A stretch of DNA of 64,000 bases from Humulus lupulus (Eukaryota > Streptophyta > Magnoliopsida > Rosales > Cannabaceae). Positions 1 through 11,764 of this stretch are shown here, piece by piece; positions within the stretch are counted from its first letter, which is position 1; every line of letters begins with the position of its first letter. The notes under the pieces were generated by a model. The model saw only the letters and a list, made by a program, of their open reading frames with translations. It made no database searches and was not told the origin of the DNA. The position numbers and the translations under genes are program-made. The stretch lies in NCBI RefSeq assembly GCF_963169125.1, contig NC_084797.1:91979868-92043867 (forward strand), in the 5' to 3' direction.

Positions 1-335
1 CCTAAATTTTGTGATTTTTGGTTTTGATGAATAGATTATTAGAGGGATTATGGTTAAAGGGAATTTATGTTTGGGTAGGAAAAATGGGTACTTTGTGTTC
101 TTGATATCTTGTTGATAATGAGTTGCTTGATTTGCATGAAGGGTATTATGGTTTGATGTATAAAAGGGTTTTGATGTTGATTTTCTATGTATAATGATTA
201 GTGGTAATTTATGAATGCAATATGGGGATTTCGGCCTAGGCATACCTAAGGATCATCTTATATTTTGTTTGATGTTTTATGATTTTCAATATATTAGATC
301 CATGTTTTAGGACCTATGTAATTTGGGTAAAATGA

Positions 336-1092
336 TGTTGACGCGGTTCTTCGCCAACAGGTAATTAAGAAAAGAAGAGAAATGGATTAGTGCTTAGGTT
401 GAACCGAAACAGATAAATGATCTTAGAAAAATGAAATGGTGACTCAAAATACGTTTTTTAAGTGGTTCAAAGGTTAAAATCCTTCTACTCCACTAGTCAG
501 TATTATTGCTATGTACTGGGTATTTGATTACAGGGTATTTCTTACAATTGAGAATCCAACCTCTATTAACTCCCAAGGTCTCCATATTTATAGGAGAAGG
601 CACCTGGGAGTTGGTAAGAAGGTCATCCCGTGACCTTCTTTCCTATCATGTCAACTCTGTGACATTCATGATTAATTCCTAAACCTGACACATAAGTGTG
701 GTCAAATCAGTAGGTAAGGGGATAATGGGCCACACGGCCCAACCCAATCGTGGGTGTCTGAATACGCACGTTCCTGCTGCGTGTCCGAGAAGTCAGGGGT
801 ATATCAGACACGTGATGTCTGATATATGCACGTTTATCTTGCGTGATTGACTTTATAAAAGGTCACAGCCTCCAACTCCAACTCGTACCACGAGCTGGAA
901 GCTTACCCCGACCTGCGGCCTTCAGAGTCCAGACTCAGTCCTTGAGCAATCTTGGCGAACCCTTAGGTTACCTCGAGCTAAGGAGGTAGGACCTTATGAT
1001 GGCAGCTTCGGTCTTGGGGATGTCCACGTGGTAGTCATGATTAGGCCGTATCTCAGCTCGCTAATCAGCCCGTGGGAAAATCAGGGCGTACA
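336..1092 (+). mobile_element. Solo LTR, 757 bp, TSD AATGA
   Basis: The stretch begins TGTTGACGCGG and ends GGGCGTACA, so it has the TG...CA ends of an LTR. It is bracketed by a perfect 5-bp duplication AATGA at 331-335 and 1093-1097. A TATA-like box (tttataaaa) sits near 851-860. No internal region, PBS or second LTR adjoins it, so it is a solo LTR left by LTR-LTR recombination. The first ~24 bases form an imperfect inverted repeat (TGTTG...CAACA). The family is not identified. The boundaries are strongly supported by the TSD. Confidence 0.86.
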
Positions 1093-2780
1093 AATGATAA
1101 TTGGCAATCTTGATATTTGGATCCATGAAATTTTGATAGGATGCATATGATATTGTGGAAGAATAAATTATAAGATGCATGAAAAATGATAGAAACATGT
1201 TAGGTTTAATATAAAGGCATATGTGAATATGGTGTTTATGAATTAATGTATGTTATTGTGATTGTTAGTGTTTTGTTGGATTTCATGTGTAGATTCAATG
1301 GAATAGAAAAATGGTTTTTATAAGATTGCATGTGAATATGTGTTAGTAATACTCTTAGACTTATTCAATAATAAGAGCATGATGAGATTTTGGACATGTA
1401 TGATTTTATGTGAAATTTATGAGATAAAAGATGAATTTCATGAGAAATTAAGCTTGCTGTTTTTTGTAAATAATTGGGTAAAAGTTTGATAAAAAAAATG
1501 ATTTGTATGCATAAGTAATGCCCTTGATGTTATGTTAATTTTATGAAATTAAAAAGGGTATTTTAAGTCACAATAAAATGATATTTTACTCAAATAAATA
1601 CCTACAGAATTTTTATTGTATTTTTAGAAAAATATCATATGCATATTTTGATTTTATGAATATGGTGATTTTTAAAGATAAAAATGGTTGCTGGAATTTT
1701 TGTAAAAAAAAAATGTGAAGTGTTTCAATAAAATGAATTTGATGAGTATTTGAAATAAAATTAATACCCTAAATTATGGTAATATTAAAAGTGGTAATTT
1801 AATATGGCATGAATGCATATTTTGATAAGTTATGATTTTTCTTTATTTTGATGGAGAAAAATACTTAGAATCAATTTATTTGTGATTTTCAAAGAAATTA
1901 AATAGTGGCTGAAAGTTTGGTTTTAAAAGTTAAAAATGATTATTTAATTGTCACATATATGAGTTTATGTTACATAAAACTAAGTCTTAAATAATTTAAT
2001 TCAAATATATTTTCCCACACTTAAAAATATATATTTTTTTCTCACATCATTTATGTAACACAATCAACCAATATTAAAATTGATTTTCTAAAGAAACATA
2101 GTAATGATAGGCATTTTAAATAAATTCCAAGCTTTTGTTATTTCTTTGTAATTTGAAAATAATAAATGAAATTATCACATATTTTTTAAGCTAAATAAAA
2201 TTATTTTATAAAGTAATATTTTGAGAGATTTAATCAACCTAGAAATTTTAAGTAAAATAAAACATGTTATAAGTCTATTATTTTTTTAAAAACGATAGAA
2301 GTAAGACATGTAGAATTATCGTTTTTAAAACGTCACAATTACGCAATGTTCCCACGTATGCATGTTACATGCAAATCCACTTTTACGTCCAAAATTATGT
2401 CTATTATTCAACCATGTGGTTTTTTTAGAAAGATCATGCATGTAAAATAGGCAAAATGAGCATTATTCTTTTATGGCCTTATGTGTAGTTAAGAATAATT
2501 GCATGTTATGTGTAACTCTTATTATGTGTGCATGGCCCATGCACACATGAGTTGTATGAAAGGGAAAAATAGTAATTTTATGAACCTAAGAAATGTTGTT
2601 TTGGTTATGGTATAGGCTCGTTGAGAGGTTGTGAAATTTCTTAGCTCGGACCTGAGGTAAGGAAGTTAGATAGATTCTATGATTTTATGCTATGAATGGT
2701 AAGACTGTTGTATGAATGAATTGTTATGAATTATGAATGCCATAATGTGATGATATGTTGGCTTGTATGAATATGATATG

Positions 2781-2988
2781 TTTATGAATGGATGTTAGCG
2801 TGATGAACGTGACACATCAAATGGGTTGCTAAGGATATAAAGACGTAACCCGAGTTACTAAGGATATAAAGACGTAACTCCTAAGTTTATGAATGGATGT
2901 TAGCATGATGAACGCGACACATCAAATGGGTTACTAAGGATATAAAGACGTAACCCGAGTTACTAAGGATATAAAGACGTAACTCCTA
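2781..2988. repeat. Two-copy 104-bp tandem repeat with internal ~28-bp subrepeats
   Basis: A unit starting tttatgaatggatgttag occurs at 2781 and again at 2885, nearly identical over 104 bp. Within each unit the block ttactaaggatataaagacg occurs twice in a row. It lies inside the long LTR and has no coding potential. Confidence 0.85.
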
Positions 2989-3100
2989 GGGCGGACGCGC
3001 CGAGGTTATTCAAGGACAAGAGACTCTTGTTTACCTCAAAGGGTGACATGGACAAGTTAGCGGGCCATGTTCACAAGGAATTTTGTATGAATGTGATATG

Positions 3101-3239
3101 ATGTTATGTTACGATAATATTATGATATGCTATGATGATATGTTACGATAATGTTATGATATGCTATGATGATATGTTACGATAATGTTATGATATGCTA
3201 TGATGTTATGTTACGATAATATTATGATATGCTATGATG
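3101..3239. repeat. ~34-bp minisatellite, four copies
   Basis: The motif ttacgataat(a/g)ttatgatatgctatgatg repeats four times in tandem with only a few substitutions. It is AT-rich, lies inside the LTR, and I see no function for it. Confidence 0.85.
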
Positions 3240-3696
3240 TCATGATGTTTAAGACGAACGATAGTGTTTGTATTTGTTGTATCCTTACTTGCTTATTGTT
3301 TGTACTTTCTTACTGGGCTTTTAGCTCACCCCCTTACTTTCCCTTCCAGGAAGCAAATAGGATTTCTCTGTGGCACGCGTGGTGACGTGAGGAGTTCTAT
3401 CGTCGTAGGGTGTATGGTGTGGGGTATCCTATGGACGGAATAAACGATCACTTTAGGACGCCATCTTAATTATGTTATGTTTTAAGAGACTTTCTAAATT
3501 ATCAGTGGGACTTAATTATTTAATTTTGTTTCTTTTGAACTTTGCATAAAGACTCATATTTTCTTTTTAAACTAATGGGCCCAACTTGCATTGTTTTAAG
3601 CAAGTCCCCACTGAGACCTTTATAAAAAGTGTTTTTCTTTATGGACCAATGATATGTGAATGTTTTATTAAGTACTAGTCTAGGGCGTTCTTTACA

Positions 3697-4929
3697 GAAA
3701 TCTATAACTTCTGTATGAGAAGTGAAAAGATGATTTCTTTAATTTCTTTGTTCAAAACGTTAAATGATCGAGATCTCATTTCTGTGATTAAAATCACAAA
3801 AATATCATTTATAAGGAACTTAGTGGGAGTTAAAGATAAAATACTGATGAAGGGTATAATGGTAATTTGCACCAAACTCGTTAGTAAGTCATCGATAAAT
3901 GATTGACTGAATGTAATGGTTATAACAATTGATAACGTATTTATGGTTTGGGAAATACATTCTATGAATTGAAGAGTTCAATTCCAAGTCTATAGTAGAG
4001 TCACAAGGAATTAATAAGGTAGTGAAATTATTCGTAAATAAATTCACGGTAACTTATTGGAGCCTAATTTCATGGATCCATGGTCCCTGCATCACCTTTG
4101 AGTAAATCATCTAGAATGTCTCAATTAATTGATTTAATTATCAATTAGGATTTTTAAAGTTGACTAGATCAATTTCAGAAAATTTACAAAGATATGGGAT
4201 TTAGAGAGTAAAAGAGAATCTTTGGGTAAATTAATTAATATTGATAAATTGGTGTCAATATAAATAAATAATATAAATCAAGTTTCAAATTATAATTAGT
4301 TAATTTGAATAAGGATTTAATTAATTTATTAAAAAAATAAATAAAAGGTTTTGAATTTAGGCCCAACTAGGATTTAAAATCAAAACAAAGAGATTGGGCC
4401 CAAGTCCATTTATGGCAGCCCAAGGTTTTTATTTTTGTTTATTATTTTTAATTAATTTAAATTTAAGTAAAGCCCATTAAGTTGCCTATATAAGGAATAT
4501 GATTTCTAGAGTTTTCATAAGAAAAAGAATGAAGTCTCAGTTGATTCATTGGGTAAGTGAAAACCTAGACACTCTAATCATTTCTTAGTCACTATCTCTT
4601 CTTCTCTTCTAGAACTCTATCTCTTGTGTTGAGAACCAACCCACACTAGTTCTAGGTTGATCAAATGCTTGGTGAGGAAGATTGTGTTGCTGATCTAGTT
4701 CAATCTCTTGATAATACTCTGCTACAAAAAGGAATCAAGGGTTAGAGAGATTGAAGGAAGGAGTTGTTCCAATTCCGCTGCGTATTCGTAAGTTTCTACA
4801 TTTTTGTGTTTATGTTAATTTACGAATCTGATGTTCATATGTATGTCATGTTATTCTTTGTTTCTATTATGTGTTTGGAAAAATAATAGGAAGCATGCAT
4901 CTAAATTTAAATTCCAAGATCCTACAAGA
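3697..4929 (+). repeat. Copia-like LTR, 3' part
   Basis: The module 'attggagcct..catggatccatggtccctgc' near 4058-4095 matches modules in the copia LTR at 42295-44314 and, inverted, in the LTR before 19610. Near 4777 it has 'ttccgctgcgtattcgtaag', typical of the 3' end of some plant copia LTRs, and it ends CCTACA at 4929. The next bases belong to the antisense ORF region of a Tat element, so this LTR was inserted there. A Ty3/gypsy LTR (ending 3696) covers its 5' side. No PBS follows, so it is either a solo LTR or a 3' LTR. The family is inferred only from shared modules. Confidence 0.55.
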
Positions 4930-4989
4930 AATCAAAGTTCAGTTCTTTATTGGACTTCCAGATCAAGTAGAAGCAAGAAAAAGTTATCT

Positions 4990-7365
4990 TTGAATACTCC
5001 TCTCAAGCCTTGTCCCTGACAGCTTTGACCTCTTGCTCCTTCTCAACAAGAGCATCCTTCCACAATTGGTCCATATCAGCAATCAACTTCTCTTTATCAA
5101 CTTCAGATTGTTGAATCTAATCAGCAAGTTTCCCCTCCATTTATCCTAAGAGTCAACTCAGTCACTTCCTGCTGTTTGAGCTCCACGGTCTGCGGAGGGT
5201 GTTGATCTCTTCATCCTTCGAAGCAATGTCAGCATCCCTAGAGCCGAGAATGCACCTAAGGTCTAGTACCTCTTGGCGGATAGCTTCAAGCTCAGAACAA
5301 AGGTTAGAGAGTGTAGAGGTATACTCCACAGACCTATCATGGACGTGAGAGACCAGCATCAGTGCCTGCAAAAAACATATAAGTGTTAGATAAACGTCTA
5401 GAAGTGACTTCCTTAGAATGGTGCTCAAGTCCTCATTCTTAATCCCATTAAAAGCCATTGTCATTTGCTCCAGATGAGACGCTCGGTCCATGAGGGCATC
5501 TAAGTTTCGTATAGCAGACTGGTGTGTCTCAGATAAGGGAGCAGGCACAGAATAGGAAGTGCGCACATCAATGAAAATGGGAGGAACTGGTGTAGGAAGA
5601 GATGGCTCTACCTCTACGATAGGACTAGATGCCAAAGGAATCGGACTAAACGCCAAAGGAGTCGGAGGAGACACCTCGAGAGGAACCTCCACTACCGACT
5701 CAGCCTCATCCCTAGCCCTTTTTGCTGCTCGAATAGAAGGACTGGCCTCGGTGGGAGTCGACCTCTGCTGGGTATGAAAAAATCGAACATGTCTGAACCT
5801 GCAAAAAAGATCAAATGTTAGAAGGATATTAAGCACAGATGAATCATAAAATAAAATTGATGAAGTGTTGAACCTTCTTAATGAGATTCAGGCTTGAACA
5901 TAGTCTCATCAAAGTCGTCTGAAGCAAGCGATGAGAATGCGACAGATGCACCCACCTCATCACCCTTCAGTCCTTCTAGACGTTCACAGGAAAAGAGGGT
6001 ACCTCCTCGACTTGAATGAGTCTTGGGGAGTCTATGGCGTTCACAGGCTCGGAACCATCATCATCCAGAACATCATCTATAGTAGGAGGAAACAGCTCGA
6101 CCTTCCTAAGGTTCTCTGAAGTAACGAGGGTCTTGACATTTTTCTCCTCAGGGGTCATGGCAATCAATGCCTTAGCCCTAACTATCATAGCCTAGGTCGG
6201 AAGCGGTCTATAAAAAGGCCCAACGTGCTTAAACTTGGAGTAGTTGGCCTCTGCATCCTTAGTGAAGAAATAGTTGTCGGCATATCTAAACGTCTTGCTA
6301 TTTCTAGAGATCTCTTCCAAGAAGGTGTTGGTACCCTCGCTCATATAATGGTGGAAGTGGAAATACCCCGAGTTGCACTGAGAAGGGTTTGTCTTCAGGT
6401 CAAATAAGTAGTGGATCTCGTGAGGCACTGGAGCAACCCATTTCCTGCGGTGATAAATAATGTACAACGTAGATAAGACCACGATCGCATTAGGAGCCAG
6501 TTGAGAAGGACCAAAATACTCTGCAATGCTACAGAAATATGGATGAAGAGGAAGTAGGGCGCTAGACGTGATGCCAGAATGTGTCCAAGTTCACATACCC
6601 AAAGGGGGGCCCTCAGCTTTATCATCAAGACCAGGGATAGTAATGGACATGCCAGAGAGGTCAAATTTCTTCCTTAAGTTCTTTACCTTCTATTTAGTCA
6701 TGTAAGAGGCAGTCCCCTTAAACCACACAACCTCATAATCAGTAGGGTGAGGCTTCTCAACCGATTTCCATATGATCTCACTGACCAAGGTGGCCCCAGA
6801 ATCTAATGAATGGAACTCCTTTTGTCTTCTCTTCTTCTGCTGCGCAGCTGGCGAGATTTTCTTACTCTTTGAAGGAGGGCGAACCACCTTAGGGAAAAAC
6901 CCATAAATAGAATGCTCCTGAGGATGAGTAGCATGGTGACAAGAGCTCTCGGTATGTTCTCACTGAGAAGAAGAGTGATGGGGAACTTGACTGGTATCTC
7001 AGTCCAAAGAGCATTGCAATAAGTCTCGCTAACCTGACATGTCTCGCTGAGAAGAATGACTTCACTGAGATGTGCCTTGAGAGCTGTGGGGCGTACTGTG
7101 CTGAGAAGAGATCTAAGAAGAGCCAGGCGAAGAGCCTTGAGTGATGTGTCTGGAAATATGAGGATCATCTTTGAAAGGTTGTCGAATTGTCTGTTTTACT
7201 TTCGCCATTGGGCTCTACCTTTTCAAGAAATCTTCCTTACTGAACAAATATAAAGCAGAGCGAGGGAAAATCCTTTTCTCCCTTTCCAAGAACTCCTGGG
7301 TTGTATGCTTGCTTACTGACTTGTCTGATGAAGAGGAGCTGGACATCTGCAACAAAGGAAAAATA
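4990..7365 (-). pseudogene. Antisense extra ORF (aORF) of Tat element E, degraded
   Basis: Read on the minus strand, several open stretches line up with the aORFs of elements A and B. At 6664-6192, in shifted frames, is the core block with 'YIIYHRRKW', 'HYLFDLKTNPSQ' and 'GYFHFHH'; it is like the A copy's 'YILYSHKKW' and 'NYLFDLKSNP'. At 5836-5162 is a Pro/Ser-rich segment followed by a helical, Glu-rich tail. The family is what Pfam calls putative gypsy type transposon (Transposase_28, PF04195). Its role is unknown; in Tat elements it lies between pol and the 3' LTR in antisense. Several frameshifts and stops are seen. Some breaks may be introns (for example near 5370, where a GT..AG interval interrupts the reading), so the boundary between intron and damage is unclear. 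Confidence 0.65.
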
Positions 7366-7613
7366 AAGAGTAAAGTTAGTAAGTGAGCATAATGAAGCCA
7401 ATAGCTGGGATCATAACCATGAACTAAGGAGAAAAAAAATGAAAAAATGAGGAGAAAAAGTCTATATAGGGGGTCGGCCCAACGAGGCTAAGTATGGGCT
7501 GACCACCCTGAGTCCTTAAGATTACAAAGCATGAAAGATGGGGCATAGGTGGTCGGCCTACTACCTTAGGCCGACCACGCCAGGGAACCTCAGAAAAATT
7601 ACAGGGGTCTAAA

Positions 7614-9426
7614 TGTAACAACCCAAAATCACTAATATGGCTTAAGAGCCTTGATTAGTGTGCCGGGAGGGCACAAATGGTTTATGTGTGAACTAAACAG
7701 TTTAATGCATGATTATGTGATGAGCATGCTTGTGTGATTATATGAATAAATGAGATGCATGATTATGAATTAGCATGCGTGTAGGCCCTGTGTAGAATAT
7801 TAGGGCATATTTATAATTTTGGCCCGTTGAGGGTATAAATGTGATAAACTGTGGAGACCACATTATTATGTGGATATGTTAACAGTGCGACTTGAGGCGA
7901 TCCTAGCGAGCTAGTTAGCGGGAAAGTCACAACGGGACCCAATACTTGACTTGGGGCAAGTCAAGGGGTATTTCGGGTATTAGATAGTTATTTGGGTTAT
8001 CGGGTTATGAAAATAAATATTTGGAGATATATTTGAGGATAGGAAGCTTAGGTGGGAACACTGGGGAATTTTACAATTTTTTCCGTCGGGGACGTTTTGG
8101 TACCCCGAGCCTTGGGATTGACTTAATTAACTAAGTTTAGACTAAGTAAAGTTGAGAAAACAGTGGAAAAACTTAAATCGACCCTCTCCTTCTTTCAGTT
8201 TTGTCTCTCCTCTTTCCTCTTCTTTTCTCTCAAGGGAAACCACTAGAATTTAAGGAAATTCAGCTGGGAATTCAGTGGATTGAGTTAAAGTCTTGTGGGA
8301 TTAATCTAGTGTTCAGCTAAGGAGTTCAACCAGGATTAAGGTAAGACTTGAATTACACTTTTCGATATTTAAATTCTGTGGTTTTGATTGAGTTCTAAGA
8401 GGTTTTTTTTTGGGTTTTGGAATTGAAGATTGAATTGAAGCTAGGAACCTGGGAGTTAGCTCAGAAATTCCTTAGAGAGTTGGTGCTACAGTAAAGGTAG
8501 ACTCGAATTTGTGATTTAATGTCTAAATTTTGGTGTTTTCTTGATTGGTTTTGATGTTTTTAAGCTTTTGGGGTTTAGAAATTGAAGTGGGAATTTATTG
8601 AGTTTCTAGGCTTGGTTTTCGCTGAATATGTTGCTGGGAACATGTTAGAAGTTTGTGGAAATTGGGTTGTGGAATTAGGATGGTTTTGGGTGGTTTTGAG
8701 TGAGGTTTGAGTGTTAAAAATGGTGGTTATTCTGGGTTCGCGTATGAGCCACTGGTAGTTGAGGACAACTTGTTATTCACTGAGTATGGTTTAAGCGGAT
8801 CGGAGTCAATGGGGTAAATAGAGGGTGCGACCTAAGGGCATCGACCTTGATTAGCGTGTAATTTGACTATTATTATTGACTGATGAACTTGTTATGTTGA
8901 ATAGCTGAGTGTTTATTCTCTTGTTATATCTATGTGATTGATGTGGTATGCTAAGTATGTGAACATGCTTTAAGGGTTATTCAGTTGTTATCATTGTTTG
9001 TACTATTACATTTTCTTACTGGGCCTTGGCTCACGGGTGCTACGTGGTGCAGGTAAAGGAAAGGGCAAGCTTGATCAGCCCTGAACCGGAGAGCTCTGAG
9101 GGCAAAATATACATGATCAGCTGCTCGGCCGCCACGGTTGAGAACCAGATAGGAACAGGAGGATCATAAATGTCTGTTTTGCCCTTAGAGTGGCTAGTGG
9201 TTGCTTGTACTTTAGAAATTTTGTAAAATGACTTTTAAACATTGTTTCTTTTGGGATCCCTTGTACAAAATTTTTAATTAAATGAACTGTATCTTTTATG
9301 ACCAAAGCCTTTTAACCTAGTTCGTTAATGGTTTCAATAACATGTTTTCAACTAATAGACTTGATTAGCAAGTCCGGCACTTTTATAAATACACAGTGTA
9401 ACCGTCTTGGCAATCCAGGCGTTAAA
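7614..9426 (+). mobile_element. Chromovirus-like solo LTR, 1813 bp, TSD CTAAA
   Basis: It starts TGTAACAACCC and ends CAGGCGTTAAA, where the usual final CA has apparently become AA. A 5-bp duplication CTAAA flanks it at 7609-7613 and 9427-9431. The start matches the LTR starts at 57413 (TGTAACATCCC) and 63966 (TGTAACGTCCC); the 'ttactgggc..ggctcacggg' block near 9015-9036 matches the other LTRs. No PBS, coding region or second LTR adjoins it. It is inserted in the untranslated region of Tat element E, between the start of the antisense ORF and the PPT. Confidence 0.88.
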
Positions 9427-9619
9427 CTAAAGGTCAAGTCTCCAATAAATTGTACAGTGCAAGGAAGACCCAAAAGAGATTAGGAAAGGAAGAAAAAAAA
9501 ATTTAGGGTCCCAGGTGGTCGGCTTATGCTTGGGCCGACCACCCTGGATCCCTAGAAGTCACCCAAGGGTATGGTGGTCGGCCCATGAGGTACACACTGC
9601 TCAGCCCATGAAGGAAACT

Positions 9620-9870
9620 CTAGGCGTGGTCGGTCCATGAGGGAATGGACATCCCTTAAAATTGCGTAAGGCAAGGGAAGGGAAGCCCTAGAGGTACTCA
9701 TCCATGATGAAACCCTAGGGGTGGTCGGCCCAAGAGGGAATGGACATCCCTGGAAATCGCATAAGGCAAGGGAAGGGAAGCCTTAGAGATACTCGGCCCA
9801 CGGTGAAACCCTAGGGATGGTCGGCCCATGAGGGAATGGACATCCCTGGAAATTGCCTATGCTAGGGTTT
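9620..9870. repeat. ~95-bp tandem repeat in the untranslated region of element E
   Basis: The unit starts 'ctagg(c/g)gtggtcgg(t/c)cca', continues with 'agggaatggacatccct' and is rich in aaggcaagggaaggg. Copies start near 9620, 9715 and 9809, with a partial decayed continuation to about 10020. It lies between the solo LTR and the minisatellite before the PPT. I see no coding potential. Confidence 0.75.
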
Positions 9871-10306
9871 GGAATCCTCGAAATCGCAAGGCTAGTGATC
9901 TAAAAAATGTGGCCAGCCTAGGGTTTTGCATCCCTGGAAATCGCCTATCCTTGAGTTTCACAAACCTGAAATTACAGGTGCTAGGGTTTATAACCTTGGA
10001 AATCGTCCAGGCTAAGGAATTTCACAGAGAAATCATAACTTGATTCTAACAAGTCAATGATTTTGGATCAAAATAAAACAAAACAAGAAGATTCAGACAG
10101 ATTCCTTAAAGATTCGAAGTATTTCTTCTAAATCTAAGCACATTTAAATTAAATGATGTAAGGATTAAGAGAAAATACTTACCCAAATAAAGATATGAGT
10201 TTGATGAAGAATTGAAGAAATCACACTTGGAGAATCCTATAGCTGGCGCGCACAGAGCAAGGAAGTGAGAAGTGAGGCCGTACTTATAGCCTTTCAGGCT
10301 AACCAT

Positions 10307-10640
10307 ATATTTTTAGGAATTCAAATTTCCTTGAAAAATATCTGGTATGGTTAAAATTTCAAATTCCTTGAAAAATATCTAGTATTTTTAGCAATTCAAA
10401 TTCCTTGAAAACTATCTTATAATTGTAGGAATTAAAATTCCTTGAAAAATATTATCTATTTTTAGGAATTAATATCCTTGAAAAATATTTTGTATTTTTA
10501 GGACTTCAAACTCCTTGAAAAATATATTATATTTTTAGGACTTCAAATTTCCTTGAAAAATATACTAGATTTTTAGAAAATGAACTTTTCTTGAAAAATA
10601 TAGTTATTTTTATGAATTACCAATTATCCTTGAAAAATTC
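10307..10640. repeat. AT-rich ~40-bp minisatellite upstream of the PPT
   Basis: The core 'tttttaggaattcaaattccttgaaaaata' recurs about eight times with substitutions and small indels. Each copy holds an inverted pair (aggaatt / aattcctt), so transcripts could form serial hairpins. It sits about 130 bp before the PPT of element E. Nothing similar is visible at the same place in elements A or B. Confidence 0.8.
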
Positions 10641-10770
10641 GTGTTGAGCAAATTATCGATAGTTGATAAAAGTACTATGTAATATCTTGAGAGACTTTGC
10701 TATTATAGTACTACTACGATATGTTTCTCGGGCCAAGATCAAGTTTACCGTAATGTTGAACACATTACAA

Positions 10771-10786
10771 TAAACTTGGGGGAAAA
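10771..10786 (+). other. Polypurine tract of element E
   Basis: The sequence taaacttgggggaaaa directly precedes the LTR start and matches the tracts of A (aacttggggggcaaa) and B (aaacttgggaggcaaa). In the family such a tract primes plus-strand DNA synthesis. Confidence 0.75.
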
Positions 10787-11764
10787 TTATCCCTAAAAAA
10801 TCTAGGGATGACGTGGCAAATAAGAAAGTGGCACGTGACATCACAAATCAGGGAAAAGTGATGAAGTATTGAAAAAAGACCGATAAGAAAAAAAGATAGG
10901 TCCAAGACCTATATCGAAGTCGACCAGGCCTAAACCCCCCAGGGGTGGTCGGCCTGACCCTAGCTCTTAGGGGTGGTCGACCTGACCCCAACCCTTAAGG
11001 GTGGTCGTCTTGATATGTTCAAAAACCCCCTAGGGGTGGTCGGTCCAAGCATGCCCAAGAACCCCTCGGGGTGGTCGACCCACCCTATCATCCATAGGGT
11101 GGTCGGCCTACACTCCCAAAAACAGGTAAAACTCACACTCGTTCAGACAAAGATCAGCAAGCCTAGCACCCAGAAGGTCATCAGGCCTAGCACCCAGATT
11201 ATCAGCAGGCCTAGCACCCAAGCTCTAAAGGGTCGTCGGGCCTAGAACCTAAGTCTCATAGACCAATCGAGACTTAACATTTTCCAGAGGTTTCAATCGT
11301 GCATTGTCTACCACGATCTAGTGAAACAACGAGAAGAGCCACGATCTCATAATCATGGGGAGGTGGACAGGTATCTCCACTACCTAATAATCGTGTACTA
11401 AACCACGATCCCAGTATTACTTATCATGTAACAGCCCCTGGGTACTATAAATAAAGGACCCAAGGCTTCATTTATAGGGATCGCTTTTTCTGGAATTTTT
11501 GAGATCTGAAGAATATTTGGGGAGAAACTCTGGGAAAATTAGAAACGAGTGAATACTTTTGTTCATCAGTGTAATAGCCGAGTGATTCAATACTAAAAGC
11601 TAAGTGGATTAGGTTATTAATGTTCATCAGAACATGGCTGAACTACTATAAATTTTTTGTGTGCTTGTTTAAGATATTCGTACTCTGTCGTTTATTATAT
11701 TTATTTCATTCAAAAGGTGTCGTATACTGTACATATGACCGTTGGCCCATTTCACAGGTCAACA
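10787..11764 (+). repeat. 3' LTR of Tat element E
   Basis: It begins TTATCCCTAAAA just after the PPT; compared with A (TGTTTACCCTAAAA) the first TG appears lost. 'gatgacgtggcaa' near 10808 parallels 'gatgacgtggcaagg' in A. A TATA box (tataaata) lies at 11446-11453, and the LTR ends in GGTCAACA at 11764, like A and B. At about 980 bp it is longer than the LTRs of A and B (~610 bp), mainly because of GGTGGTCG-type and 'ggcctagcaccca' minisatellites at 10920-11235. Confidence 0.75.
10920..11235. repeat. GGTGGTCG-type and 'ggcctagcaccca' minisatellites inside the E LTR
   Basis: A 'aggggtggtcggcc' core recurs about seven times between 10930 and 11110 with spacers of 20-30 bp. Then 'caggcctagcacccag' recurs three times at about 23-bp spacing (11157-11224). 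The same GGTGGTCGGCC core occurs in the untranslated region of E (about 7465-7575 and 9510-9825), so the array has spread within one element. Confidence 0.75.

Larger units (their letters stand above)
1..3696 (+). repeat. 3' portion of a long Ty3/gypsy-type (chromovirus-like) LTR, start outside window
   Basis: There is no coding content. The stretch ends in TTTACA at 3696 after a GGGCGTT motif, the same layout seen at the ends of the solo LTRs at 9426 and (antisense) 58712. Near 3310 it holds a 'ttactgggc..agctcac' block, which also occurs near 9015 (+) and near 59105 (-). Sequence after 3696 reads as copia-like LTR, so this LTR was probably inserted there. A solo LTR splits it at 336-1092. 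Bases 1098-2640 are AT-rich filler with no gene. I infer a chromovirus (Tekay-like) LTR from these shared blocks. The 5' end and the TSD partner lie outside the window, so family and boundary are uncertain. Confidence 0.5.
4930..11764 (+). mobile_element. 3' part of a Tat-lineage Ty3/gypsy element (element E)
   Basis: This stretch has the order expected downstream of pol in Tat elements: an ORF in antisense (about 7365 down to 4990), a repeat-rich untranslated region, a polypurine tract (10771-10786) and a 3' LTR (10787-11764). The antisense protein fragments resemble those of elements A and B in this window but are more diverged. gag-pol is not visible: the left side is replaced by an inserted copia-like LTR, so the rest of E may lie left of the window. 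A solo LTR (7614-9426) interrupts it. The lineage call rests on aORF similarity and the PPT/LTR junction. Confidence 0.75.

Noticed and set aside
2781..3239. CRISPR-like regularly spaced repeats
   Set aside because: Repeats are directly tandem with no unique spacers and lie inside a plant LTR.
5931..6119. Plus-strand frames over the E antisense ORF
   Set aside because: They are complements of the aORF, which is the frame set matching A and B.
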